A DNA stretch of 58,170 nt, taken from the NCBI GenBank assembly GCA_030430255.1, contig JAUIGD010000003.1, positions 1 through 58,170 on the forward strand. The letters run 5' to 3'. The notes beneath the pieces are model-generated. The model saw only the letters and a list, made by a program, of their open reading frames with translations. It was not told the origin of the DNA and searched no databases. How positions within the stretch are numbered: position 1 is the stretch's first letter; each line of letters begins with the position of its first letter. Source of the DNA: Verrucomicrobiia bacterium. Its GTDB lineage: Bacteria > Verrucomicrobiota > Verrucomicrobiia > Verrucomicrobiales > DEV007. Positions 1-10,669 of the stretch are shown here, in pieces. The translations under genes were made by a program, and so were the position numbers.

Positions 1-2
1 GC

Positions 3-1295
3 GCCACCCCCGCCGCGTTCGCGATCAGACGCAGCGGCGATACCGGCGGGCCGCTCGATGTGGCGCTCGCGGTGGAAGGTTCGGCGATGCGGGGCGTCGA
101 TTACCAATTCGAACCCGAACTGCCGGAGGTGCTGCACTTTGATGCCGATCAGACGGAGGCGCGGTTCATGGTCGTCCCGATCGCGGATTCGGACAACGAC
201 GAAGGCGTCGAACAGATCTGGATTGCTCCCCAGCCGCAGCATGCGGAATTCTTTCTCGCCACCACGCGCGGCGAACTGTTGGTCGCCGACCGCCTGACGG
301 ACGCGCTGCCGCTGGTGGTCCGCCCTGAATTCTCGGTGGTGAACTCTGGCGGGGGCCTGAGCTTCGTCGCGGTCCTGTCCCTCGGCGTGGTCGCCGACGC
401 GGTGGACGTCGGGATCGAGGTCTCAGACGACCTCATCGCCTGGCGGCCGGCCGATGCCGCGGTCGAGATCACCGATGGCCTCCCCCGAGGCCGCACCTAT
501 CGCTTCACCATGCCTTGGGGGGACGGGCCGGCCGAGTATGTCCGGATTGCCTCGCGGCCCAAGCCGGTGGCCGACTTCATGACGGGATCGGCTTCCATCG
601 CGATGCGCGGGATCAGCTCCGGCGATTTCGTCCTCGGCAGCCCGGCGGACGAACCCGGGCGCTTCGCCGATGAGGGGCCGGAGGTGACGGTCCGCATCCG
701 GCAGCCCTTCTGGATCGGCGAGACCGAGGTGACCCAGATGCAGTATGTGGCGCTCGCCGCCCCCAACCCCAGCGGGAATGTCGGCGAGGAGCTTCCGGTC
801 GAGCGCGTCACCCACGGTGAGGCCATGGCGTATTGCGCGCTCCTCGACGCCGCCGAGCGGGCTGCCGGGCGCGTGCCGGAGGGCTACGGCTACCGGTTGC
901 CGACCGAAGCCGAGTGGGAGTATGCGTGTCGCGCCGGGAGCTCCGCTGCCTCGCACGCCCCCCCGGAGGCGATCAAGGACTACTCGTGGTTCGTCCTGAG
1001 CAGCTTCCTCGTCACGCATCCCGCAGGACAGAAACAACCGAACGCCTTCGGTCTGCACGACCTGTACGGGAACGTTTCGGAGTGGTGTCTGGATTGGTAT
1101 GCACCGCAGTACGATCCCGGCGCCGCAACCGACCCGACCGGTCCGGAGTCCGGGGCGTTCCGCGTCATCCGCGGCAGCCACGTGTATCATGGGGAAGGCC
1201 AGCAGCGCTCGTCACTCCGCCTCTACTCCGAGCCCGAGACGCGTTCTCCGCTGGTGGGGTTCAGGGTCGCCTTGGCGCCACTCCTCGCCCCCTGA
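3..1295 (+). CDS. Calx-beta and FGE-like (SUMF1) domain protein, 3' part
   Basis: The 5' end lies outside the window; the frame is open from base 3. The first 85 residues look like the end of a Calx-beta repeat (pattern RRSGDTGGPLDV, then GVDYQF and SDNDEGVE), a calcium-binding beta module of large secreted proteins. A formylglycine-generating-enzyme-like fold fills about residues 215-425 of the visible part, with the family signatures RLPTEAEWEYACRAG, NAFGLHDLYGNVSEWC and RVIRGS. The cysteine pair of true FGE, expected just after the RGS motif, is absent (the stretch reads GSHVYHGEGQQRSS), so this is probably a structural or ligand-binding version and not a sulfatase maturase. It converges on the next gene across about 80 bp. 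Confidence 0.85.
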   Translation, partial: ATPAAFAIRRSGDTGGPLDVALAVEGSAMRGVDYQFEPELPEVLHFDADQTEARFMVVPIADSDNDEGVEQIWIAPQPQHAEFFLATTRGELLVADRLTDALPLVVRPEFSVVNSGGGLSFVAVLSLGVVADAVDVGIEVSDDLIAWRPADAAVEITDGLPRGRTYRFTMPWGDGPAEYVRIASRPKPVADFMTGSASIAMRGISSGDFVLGSPADEPGRFADEGPEVTVRIRQPFWIGETEVTQMQYVALAAPNPSGNVGEELPVERVTHGEAMAYCALLDAAERAAGRVPEGYGYRLPTEAEWEYACRAGSSAASHAPPEAIKDYSWFVLSSFLVTHPAGQKQPNAFGLHDLYGNVSEWCLDWYAPQYDPGAATDPTGPESGAFRVIRGSHVYHGEGQQRSSLRLYSEPETRSPLVGFRVALAPLLAP

Positions 1296-1355
1296 TCGGG
1301 CGCGGCGCGCCCCCGTCGTTCTACGGGGTCGTCGGCTGCCGGGACCGATCGCCGC

Positions 1356-1376
1356 CCGAGCCGAGCGAGGGCTCGG
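1356..1376. terminator. short hairpin between convergent genes
   Basis: CCGAGCC and GGCTCGG form a 7-bp stem with a 7-nt loop in the 83-bp gap between two convergent genes. There is no T-run on either side, so a terminator role is only inferred from position. Confidence 0.3.
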
Positions 1377-1378
1377 AT

Positions 1379-3121
1379 CTACCCGCGCGGGCGGATCAGC
1401 TCCTCGAAGACCGGGTCGCTCGCCCCGGCGCCGGCGCCGGCGCCGGCGGGGCTCGGCTGAGGGCTGGGGGTGGGTGGGGCGACTTCGAGGCCGTTGCGGA
1501 TGCGCTCGCGGCGGGTCATGATCGCCTCCAGCTCCGAGGTGAGGGAATCGCGCGGGTCCTCGATGAGGCCGGTGATCTTCATCGGCGCCCAGCAGAAGCC
1601 GCTGTCGGGCGGCCCGAAGCACTCGGGGTGCCCGCCCTCGATGTTGTCGAGGATGTCGATGGCGATGCCCACCTGCAGGTCGCCCTCGATGGTCTCGTCG
1701 TGGCGCAGGACGACGCGGCCGCGCAGGCGCAGCAGCCCGAGCGACTCGCCGTCGATGTCGTCGATCACCCAGCCCACCGAATCGCGGTGGAGCGTGCCCT
1801 TGAGCTCGCGGAACTTGATGAAATTGAGGCGCGCCTCCATGAGGGCGCTGTTGAGGCGCCGGAGGATGTCGTTGTTGCTGAGGGTGACTTCCTCGCCGAC
1901 GAAGGCGCCGGAGGCGTGCATGCTGCCCGGTTGCGACAGCTCGCCGCCAACATGGAACTCGCCGCTGATCCTGCCCGCGATCCGCTCGGTCCAGGCCTCG
2001 TGGACGAGCCGGAACAGGTCGAGCCGGGCGAGGTCGAAGTCGAGCGCGTAGGCGCCGGTGCCGCGCAGCGAGATCGAGCCGGAGGCGGTCATCTCGCCAG
2101 CCTGTTCGCCGCCGAGCTGGCGCAGCACGCCGCGGCGGATCTGGAAGTCGCTGCCCTCGACGGCGCCGGAGACGTTGATCAGGCTGAGCGGCACCCAGCC
2201 GGGCACCTTGAGCTCCCCTTTGCCCAGCGTCACCGGGACGGCGCGCCCCGACGGTGGATCAGCGGAGAGGGTGCAGCCCTCGATGAACGGGGATTCGGCG
2301 CTGGCGCCGACGGGGTCCCAGAAGAGGTCGGCGTCGGCGATGTGCAGCAGTTCGAAGGCGACCGTGGACGGGTCGGAGGAGAGGCCGAAGCCGAGGCCTG
2401 CGCGGAGGAGGTCGCCACCCGCGGGGCGTGCGTCGGCGCCCCACGCCTGGCTGGCGGTGCGGCCGGCCGGACCGAAGCGTAGTTTGCCGTCGGCGGCCTG
2501 CACGGTCTTCATGTCCCAGCTGTCGGAGAGCATGGTCCCCGGGCGCAGCTCCGCTTTGATCGCGTTGATCTCGGCGCCTTGGAAGAGGGTGCCGGGGTGG
2601 GATCCGGCATCCACCTTGCGGCTGCCGAGCAGGAAGCCGCGCAGGTCGAAGCGGCCGAACTCGAGGTTCATGCCGCTGAGTTCGGACAGGCGCCCGCTGG
2701 CGGACTCCCGGAAACCTTCGCCGCCGACCCGTGAAGTCAGCAGGAGGTAGAGCGCCACCACGCCGATGAGGCAGGGGAGGACGCCGAACCAGAGCGCGCG
2801 CTTGAGGACTTTGAGGCGGCGCTCGCGCACTTTCTTCGGCTGGTGGGTGCGGCGTTTGCGGCGCCGCCTGACCTCGGCGAGCTGCTCGGTGCCGTCTTCG
2901 TTCTTCACGACTTCGACGCGCACGGTCTCGACCCGGCCGCCTTTCTGGGGGCGGGGTGCCGCGGTCGGCGATCCGCCCGCCACCCCGGCCTGCGGTCGCG
3001 CGGGTTCGCTCTCGACCACGGTCCGCCGCGGGGCGCCGCCGGAGCGCTTCTGGCGTCGGAGTTGATCCATCATCTCCTTGTAGGAGTAGTTGGATTTTTC
3101 GGTCGGTCGGTCGGGAGTCAT
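1379..3121 (-). CDS. AsmA-like single-pass membrane protein
   Basis: About 580 residues from the ATG at 3121; an upstream start at 3193 is possible but adds a tail with no signal. The N-terminal ~100 residues are charged and basic (RRRRKRRTHQPKKVRERR), then one membrane helix (VLPCLIGVVALYLLL), then a long beta-rich periplasmic region like AsmA/TamB/DUF748 proteins (phrases such as LEFGRFDLRGFLLGSRKVDAG and FHVGGELSQPGSMHASGAF). The C-terminal tail is Pro/Ser/Gly/Ala-rich. It follows the secretin gene on the same strand after 181 bp, so it may belong to the same envelope or pilus unit. AsmA-like assignment is by pattern; the exact function is unknown. Confidence 0.75.
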   Translation of the reverse strand: MTPDRPTEKSNYSYKEMMDQLRRQKRSGGAPRRTVVESEPARPQAGVAGGSPTAAPRPQKGGRVETVRVEVVKNEDGTEQLAEVRRRRKRRTHQPKKVRERRLKVLKRALWFGVLPCLIGVVALYLLLTSRVGGEGFRESASGRLSELSGMNLEFGRFDLRGFLLGSRKVDAGSHPGTLFQGAEINAIKAELRPGTMLSDSWDMKTVQAADGKLRFGPAGRTASQAWGADARPAGGDLLRAGLGFGLSSDPSTVAFELLHIADADLFWDPVGASAESPFIEGCTLSADPPSGRAVPVTLGKGELKVPGWVPLSLINVSGAVEGSDFQIRRGVLRQLGGEQAGEMTASGSISLRGTGAYALDFDLARLDLFRLVHEAWTERIAGRISGEFHVGGELSQPGSMHASGAFVGEEVTLSNNDILRRLNSALMEARLNFIKFRELKGTLHRDSVGWVIDDIDGESLGLLRLRGRVVLRHDETIEGDLQVGIAIDILDNIEGGHPECFGPPDSGFCWAPMKITGLIEDPRDSLTSELEAIMTRRERIRNGLEVAPPTPSPQPSPAGAGAGAGASDPVFEELIRPRG

Positions 3122-3302
3122 GGGAGGGGAGAGAGTTGTTTGGTCGGTTGCGATCCCGGGGTTGCACTCTGGCGCCTCAGCCGCCGCAAGCAAGGCGCCA
3201 TCTCGGTCGGTCCGGCGATCTCGGAGCGGTGGCTCCTCGGCGTGCCCCGGCCGTCGGTCGGGCTGAGCCTCCCGGACGGTGGCGCGCGGCGCGCCCGGCC
3301 TG

Positions 3303-5807
3303 TCACTGCTGGTTCACGAGGCGCCCGCCGGCGTCGATGATCTCGGCGCGCACCATGAAGAGGACGACGCGCCGGGAGCGGTCTTCGCCCTGCGAGCGGA
3401 ACATCCGTCCGAAGAGGGGGACATCGCCGAACAGCGGCACTTTGTCAGCGACCGCGTTGATGCGGTCTTCGACGAGGCCGCCGAACACGACCGTCTGCCC
3501 GTCCCAGATCGTCACCGCGGTGTTCTGGCGCAGGGTCTTGAAGATGGGCATGAGGATCCGGTTGTCGGTGAGCTGGACGGGGACCTCGCCGCCGAGGGCG
3601 TCGGTCGAAGTGGTGCTGATCGGCGAGCCGTAGTTGACGAAGCCCTCGAAGCGGACCACCTCCGGCGTGAGGTTCAGGTCGATCGTGCGGTTGTCTGGGC
3701 CGATGACGCCGTCGACCTCGAGGTGGGTGCCGACCGGCCGCATGTCGAAGGCGGTGGGGTGGGCGGGGGTGACGGGGAACTGGCCGTCGGAGGCGAGCGA
3801 GGTCTGCTGGCCGTTGATCTGGACGTCGAGCCCGATGTCCTGCGGGATCTCCGGCGGGTCGTACTCGGTGGGGTAGATGAACTCGCGGACGACGTCGATG
3901 GTGGCGCGCTGGCCGGACTTGGTGACGATGGTCGGCTTCGTCATGATCTCCGCGCCCTTCGCCTGCGCGAGGCCTCGCAAAACCCACTGCACTTGCGGGT
4001 CGGTGAAGGGGCCGGCGACCGAGAACAGGCTCGGCGCGCGCAGCGAGGCCGGGCTCGAGGCCACCGACTGTTCGCCGTTGAGCAGGATGTTGTTGATGGC
4101 GTCGCCCTCGTTCCACTGGCGGCCGCTGCGGAGGCCTGCGGTCAGCGGGTATTGCCCGGTCGGGATGTTCGAGCCGGGCGGCACGAAGGGGAAATCGAGG
4201 CCCGGTTCGCCGGTGGAGCTGGCCGAGTTGCCGTAGCTGCCACCGCCGCTGAAGATGCGGTCGGAACCGGGGATGTTCGAGTGGCCGAGCAGGAAATCCA
4301 TCCCCAGCTCGTTGAGGTCGGTCTGGGCGATCTCGATCACCGTCACCGCGATATTCAGTTGCTTCGCGCCTTCGCCGCGCGCCGCCGACACGAGGGCATC
4401 GACGATCGCCAGGTTGTCTTGGGTGTTGCGGACGAAGATCGTGCTCGTGGACGGGTTGAAACGAGCCGAGGCGCCATCGGGGAAGGTGACACCGTTGCGC
4501 TCGAGGAACTCCTGGGCCGTGACGCGGCGCACCACCAGGGCGCTGCCTGGCTGCGGGTCGGCGAAGGGGTCGTTCACCGCCGGCCCTGCACCTCCGGCGG
4601 CCGCCTCGGTGAGGAACCCGGGGGGCACGCGCCACGATTTGTTCACCATGGCCCTGCTGAGCGCGGAGGCGGACTCGATGCGCACGGCGTAGCCCTCGGC
4701 GCGGTACTTGGTGCCCGTCAGTTCGGTGAGGTAGCGCAAGACTTCGCCGAGCGGGACGTCCGCCAGCGTGAAGGTGATCGGGGTGCTGGCCGCGAACTGA
4801 TCGGTGGGGTCGAGCCCGACCACGATCGAGACCCCTTCACCGGCCGGGTCCATGTCGCGCGCCCGGCGCTCGATCAGATCCACCGCCTCGCCGAGCGCCA
4901 TCCCGTCGAAGGCGATGCGGTCGATGATGATCTCGCGCAGCTTCCGGGTCACGTCGGAGGCGGGGGTGGAGTCGATGAGATCATCCCCGCCCAGGCCGAA
5001 CGCGCCGGAGAGCTTCACTTCCGTCTCCCATGCGTTGTCGACCTCGCGCATCAACTTCAATCGCGTGTGATCGCGGGCGCTGTCGAGGTAGGCGACCACC
5101 TTCGCCTCGGCCTCGGCCATCCCCCGCCGGGCGGCGGCGTTGGTGCGGTCGATGCGCAGCACCTGCGTGTAGTGGTCGAGCGCCTGCTGGTAGTTGCCGA
5201 GCCGCATGGCGCCCTCGCCGAGCCGGAGCAGGCGGGTGACTTCGACCACGTTGGCTTGGTGTTCCGGGGTGCGCGCCGTGTTATACCACTCGGGATCTTG
5301 GAGGCGGGTTTTGATTTCGAGAGCCGGTCCGTAGGTCGGATTGACGGACGCGTCGAGGACTCGGTCGAGCGCCGTCTCCGCTTCGGCGAACCGGGCGCCG
5401 TCGATGAGGGTCAAGGCGTGGCGCACCGAAGCCGCCGAGAAACGGAGTCGCGCGACTTCGACCGTGTCCTGGGAGAGGGGGGATGGGGTCAGGCGAACGA
5501 AGGCTTCGCCATATTTCGCCGCGGCGGAGCCGAAGTCGCCGTCGGCGGCGAAGGCATCGCCCTCGCCGATCAGGCGCTCGGCATCGGTGATCTGTTGCTG
5601 CCGGCGGGCGACCTCCCCCTCGACGACCGCCGCTTCCGAGCCGGTCGGCGGCCCCGCAATCGATGGCGGGGCGAATCCAATCCCGATCCCCGCTGCCACG
5701 AGCGCTCCCGCACACCGGATCGCACCCCGACCGCGACCGTTGAGGGTCGAGGATCCGGGATCGACAGGCGCTGCAGCGGGGGTCTTTTGGCGGGTAATTC
5801 CGGGCAT
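3303..5807 (-). CDS. Type IV pilus/type II secretin (Amuc_1098-like)
   Basis: 834 residues; forms the outer-membrane ring through which a pilus or pseudopilus passes. Order seen: N-terminal export segment (ALVAAGIGIGFAPPSIAG), a TPR-like helical region to about residue 250, an N0/STN-like domain at about 275-395 (FTLADVPLGEVLRYLTELTG), an N1-type repeat near 450 (STIFVRNTQDNLAIVDALV), and the secretin barrel at about 600-825 with the family signature VTIWDGQTVVFGGLVEDR and VPLFGDVPLFGRMF. The TPR plus secretin arrangement and length match the verrucomicrobial Amuc_1098 type more than PilQ or GspD. Pilus ATPase and platform genes are not in the window. Start ATG at 5807. Confidence 0.92.
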   Translation of the reverse strand: MPGITRQKTPAAAPVDPGSSTLNGRGRGAIRCAGALVAAGIGIGFAPPSIAGPPTGSEAAVVEGEVARRQQQITDAERLIGEGDAFAADGDFGSAAAKYGEAFVRLTPSPLSQDTVEVARLRFSAASVRHALTLIDGARFAEAETALDRVLDASVNPTYGPALEIKTRLQDPEWYNTARTPEHQANVVEVTRLLRLGEGAMRLGNYQQALDHYTQVLRIDRTNAAARRGMAEAEAKVVAYLDSARDHTRLKLMREVDNAWETEVKLSGAFGLGGDDLIDSTPASDVTRKLREIIIDRIAFDGMALGEAVDLIERRARDMDPAGEGVSIVVGLDPTDQFAASTPITFTLADVPLGEVLRYLTELTGTKYRAEGYAVRIESASALSRAMVNKSWRVPPGFLTEAAAGGAGPAVNDPFADPQPGSALVVRRVTAQEFLERNGVTFPDGASARFNPSTSTIFVRNTQDNLAIVDALVSAARGEGAKQLNIAVTVIEIAQTDLNELGMDFLLGHSNIPGSDRIFSGGGSYGNSASSTGEPGLDFPFVPPGSNIPTGQYPLTAGLRSGRQWNEGDAINNILLNGEQSVASSPASLRAPSLFSVAGPFTDPQVQWVLRGLAQAKGAEIMTKPTIVTKSGQRATIDVVREFIYPTEYDPPEIPQDIGLDVQINGQQTSLASDGQFPVTPAHPTAFDMRPVGTHLEVDGVIGPDNRTIDLNLTPEVVRFEGFVNYGSPISTTSTDALGGEVPVQLTDNRILMPIFKTLRQNTAVTIWDGQTVVFGGLVEDRINAVADKVPLFGDVPLFGRMFRSQGEDRSRRVVLFMVRAEIIDAGGRLVNQQ

Positions 5808-5961
5808 TCGGGGCTAGAAGCGCCGATCTTAGCCCCAGAACGGCGACGATGTAACGTGGAAAATCACGCAAAAATTTTCTTCCTGCCTCGCGACCCTGCG
5901 AAAATCGGTGTCGCTTGGCGCCCGAGCGAGGCCAAATGGCGGAAAAATTCATGATAATTAT

Positions 5962-5977
5962 AAAAAACATGTTTTTT
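5962..5977. promoter_or_regulatory. 16-bp perfect A/T-rich palindrome upstream of the secretin gene
   Basis: AAAAAACATGTTTTTT is perfectly self-complementary and sits about 155 bp upstream of the secretin start, beside a TATAAT hexamer on the minus strand (5962-5957). It stands out in GC-rich DNA. It could be an operator, a promoter element for the secretin, or a short terminator-like stem; no good -35 box is visible. Confidence 0.35.
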
Positions 5978-5980
5978 GGC

Positions 5981-6040
5981 GCGGATCGGTGATGGTTGTC
6001 GCGGGTGAGGCGCCGCCATCCGTTGCTGCTGAGTGGGCGC
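5981..6040 (-). repeat. degenerate half copy of repeat R1
   Basis: Matches the inverted right arm of the 182-bp R1 element (GGATCG.TGATGG, then GAGGCGCCGCCAT, then GCTGAGT) with many substitutions. It lies directly before the full copy at 6049. Confidence 0.5.
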
Positions 6041-6048
6041 CTTCGGGC

Positions 6049-6230
6049 TAACCCGGATCGATCACCAAGCTCCGGGCTGCGGCTTGCTCTCGTTGATGCT
6101 GAGGGCGTTGGCGTTGGGATCGGCTCGGGCAGGGTGTTCACCCAGCCGCTTCGCCGATCCCTGCCGCCGCCTACTCAGCCTCAACGACTGGCGGCACCTC
6201 GCCTGCGGATGTGGTGATCGATTCGGGCTA
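6049..6230 (+). repeat. R1 repeat, full 182-bp copy A
   Basis: Begins TAACCCGGATCGATCACCA and ends with the inverse, TGGTGATCGATTCGGGCTA: 19-bp terminal inverted repeats with 17 matches. The same 182-bp unit occurs at 26368-26549 (inverted) and 40353-40534, with partial copies elsewhere. It has no coding capacity. Confidence 0.85.
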
Positions 6231-6319
6231 GCCACGGCGGCGGCTGCCTCGGCGATGCCGCCCTTCCGGCGGATTCGCGCGGCAGCGCGGGTACGGCGGC
6301 TTCTCGCTGCGAGCGCCGC

Positions 6320-6716
6320 CAAGTCCGACAGGCTCCTCGCCCAGGGGCGCAGGGGTCATTGCACAGCGGAGGATTCCGGAGACGCGGATCGCGGTGAGAG
6401 GCCCCTCGCGTTGCTCAGGGTGACAGCCCAAGAGTGGAATGGCGCTTGGTGAAGCCAGATTCTCGGCGGTTTGAGTTGAGAACGGAATCGATGCTCGCTC
6501 CGGGAGATCCTCGTGGGCGCCGCCGTTTCAATCGTGCGCGGATCAGCCCCGACGCGTCGAGTTCCCAACCTGGGAGGCGCTGGGGTCATTCGACCCGAAC
6601 GGCTTCGGAGACGCGGTCCGTGGTTGGGAGGCCCTTCGCGTTGCTCAGGGTGACAGCCCACGAGTGGAATGCCGGGCGTATGGCGGGTCACGACCCCCGC
6701 GGAGAAGCTGGCGTGT
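6320..6716 (+). repeat. R3 composite repeat block (two copies of the GCGTTGCTCAGGGTGACAG module)
   Basis: The module CTCGCGTTGCTCAGGGTGAC appears at about 6404-6423 and again, with one base changed, at about 6634-6653, each followed by AGCCCA.GAGTGGAATG. Between them is a long segment shared with 40200-40345 and 46000-46125 in inverted orientation. The stretch at 6320-6343 (AAGTCCGACAGGCTCCT) recurs at 45583. Small open frames here that read CHPEQREGP on the opposite strand are repeat artefacts. Confidence 0.75.
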
Positions 6717-6747
6717 GATCCTGACAGTCGCGTCGCCGGTCGGGGGG

Positions 6748-9516
<2,769 letters not shown>

Positions 9517-9620
9517 GGGTAGCGTCGTGGGATGGTCGCGCGGGCGGGCCCGCCGGCGCGGCGATGCGGACGCGAAAGGAACGCGGTTCTCCGCCCGGCG
9601 CAAGCGGCGGGACGGGTCCG

Positions 9621-10076
9621 TTATGACCCCGGGACCCAGATCCGGCGGGTGCCGTCGGAGGCGACGAACACCCCGTGCGGGCGACCGTCGAGGCGGGCGA
9701 GCAGCTCGTCGTCGCCGATGCGCTCGAGCTCCGTGGCGCGGTCGGCGGTGCGCACGATGGTGAGGATCCCGGCCGTGGACGCGGAGCGTTCGGCGGTGCG
9801 GAAGGTGGCGATCACCGGCGGCGGGGGCGTCGTCGTCGGTGGGGCGGCGTCCGGCGGGGCGGCGTACGGCGGGGGTGCCTGATGGACAGCGCGGGCGGGA
9901 TGGGGTTGCGGCTCCGCCGAAGGATAGAGGACGGCGCCGGCGGACAGGCCGAGCAGAACCAAAGCCACGCCGGCCCGGGATCGGGCGCGCCGGGTCCGGC
10001 GCCGGCGCACGGCGTCGAGGGTCACGGCCAAGGCGGCGTCGGGGAAGCGGGCGGGTGGGTCTTGGTCAGGGTTCAT
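9621..10076 (-). CDS. Single-pass membrane protein coupled to an ECF sigma factor (putative anti-sigma-like)
   Basis: 151 residues. A short cytosolic N-terminus with an Arg-rich patch (RRRRTRRARSR) precedes one membrane helix at about residues 35-51, then a Pro/Ala-rich linker and a small C-terminal domain (VIATFRTAERSASTAGILTI...). The ATG at 10076 overlaps the sigma factor stop as ATGA, so translation is probably coupled. Position and topology suggest that it holds or senses for the sigma factor, but there is no recognisable zinc-binding anti-sigma motif; the role is inference. Confidence 0.75.
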   Translation of the reverse strand: MNPDQDPPARFPDAALAVTLDAVRRRRTRRARSRAGVALVLLGLSAGAVLYPSAEPQPHPARAVHQAPPPYAAPPDAAPPTTTPPPPVIATFRTAERSASTAGILTIVRTADRATELERIGDDELLARLDGRPHGVFVASDGTRRIWVPGS

Positions 10077-10669
10077 CGGCGGCGAGGGGGATCGGGTGGG
10101 GCGCCGAGCGCGGCGCGGAGTTTGGCGCGCAGGCGGGCGAGGCGCGGCTCGACGGCCTTGGTGCTCAGGCCGTGCGCGGACGCCAGGTCGGCGTGGCTCT
10201 GGCGGTCGAAGTACTTCCCCTCGAGCAGCGCGCGGTCGTCGGGCGGGAGCGCGGCGAGGTGCATGCCGAGCGCCTCCATGCGCTGCGCGGCGGGGTCGGC
10301 CCCGGGCCCGCAGCGGCGCGCCTCCTGCCAATGGGCCAGGCGCTCGAGGAAGCGCAGGCGCCGCGCGCGTTTGCGGCCCTCGTCGGCGGCCGCGCAGCGC
10401 GCCAGGCAGGTCAGCCAAGACCAGAGGACGGCTTCGTCATCGAAGCGCCGCACATGGCGCACCGCGCGCAACAGCGTGAGCTGCACCAGGTCCGCCGCGT
10501 GGGCGTCGTCGCCGCGCGCGACGACGACCGCGTAGCGGTGCAGGCGGGCGAAGTAGAGCCGGTGAAACTCCCGCCAGGCCGCCTCGTCGCCGCGGGCCAT
10601 CGCCGAGGTGAGCGGCGCGATGCCGCCGCCGCCTCCGCCCGCGGTGGCGGCGCTAGAGGTTGCCTCCAC
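10073..10669 (-). CDS. ECF-type RNA polymerase sigma factor
   Basis: Sigma-70 family. Region 2 is seen as DEAAWREFHRLYFARLHRY and AVRHVRRFDDEAVLWSWLT; region 4 as LPPDDRALLEGKYFDRQSHA followed by LSTKAVEPRLARLRAKL. The GTG at 10669 is chosen because IAPLTSAMARGDEAAW reads as part of the family's N-terminus; the ATG at 10600 is the alternative and gives about 175 residues. With GTG the gene overlaps the end of the upstream gene by 17 nt, and its stop overlaps the next start, making a tight three-gene unit with the secretin N-domain-like protein and the membrane protein. Confidence 0.85.
   Translation of the reverse strand: MEATSSAATAGGGGGGIAPLTSAMARGDEAAWREFHRLYFARLHRYAVVVARGDDAHAADLVQLTLLRAVRHVRRFDDEAVLWSWLTCLARCAAADEGRKRARRLRFLERLAHWQEARRCGPGADPAAQRMEALGMHLAALPPDDRALLEGKYFDRQSHADLASAHGLSTKAVEPRLARLRAKLRAALGAPPDPPRRR

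Noticed and set aside
6228-6691. Small minus-strand frames reading CHPEQREGPL-like peptides, and similar ones near 26600-27255, 40084-40339 and 45844-46177
   Set aside because: They are translations of the R1/R3 repeats, recur in several frames and positions, and have no start signal or domain.
9517-9603. N-terminal extension of alaS
   Set aside because: AlaS begins at the conserved TAAEIRQSF; the extra residues are Arg-rich and unlike the family.
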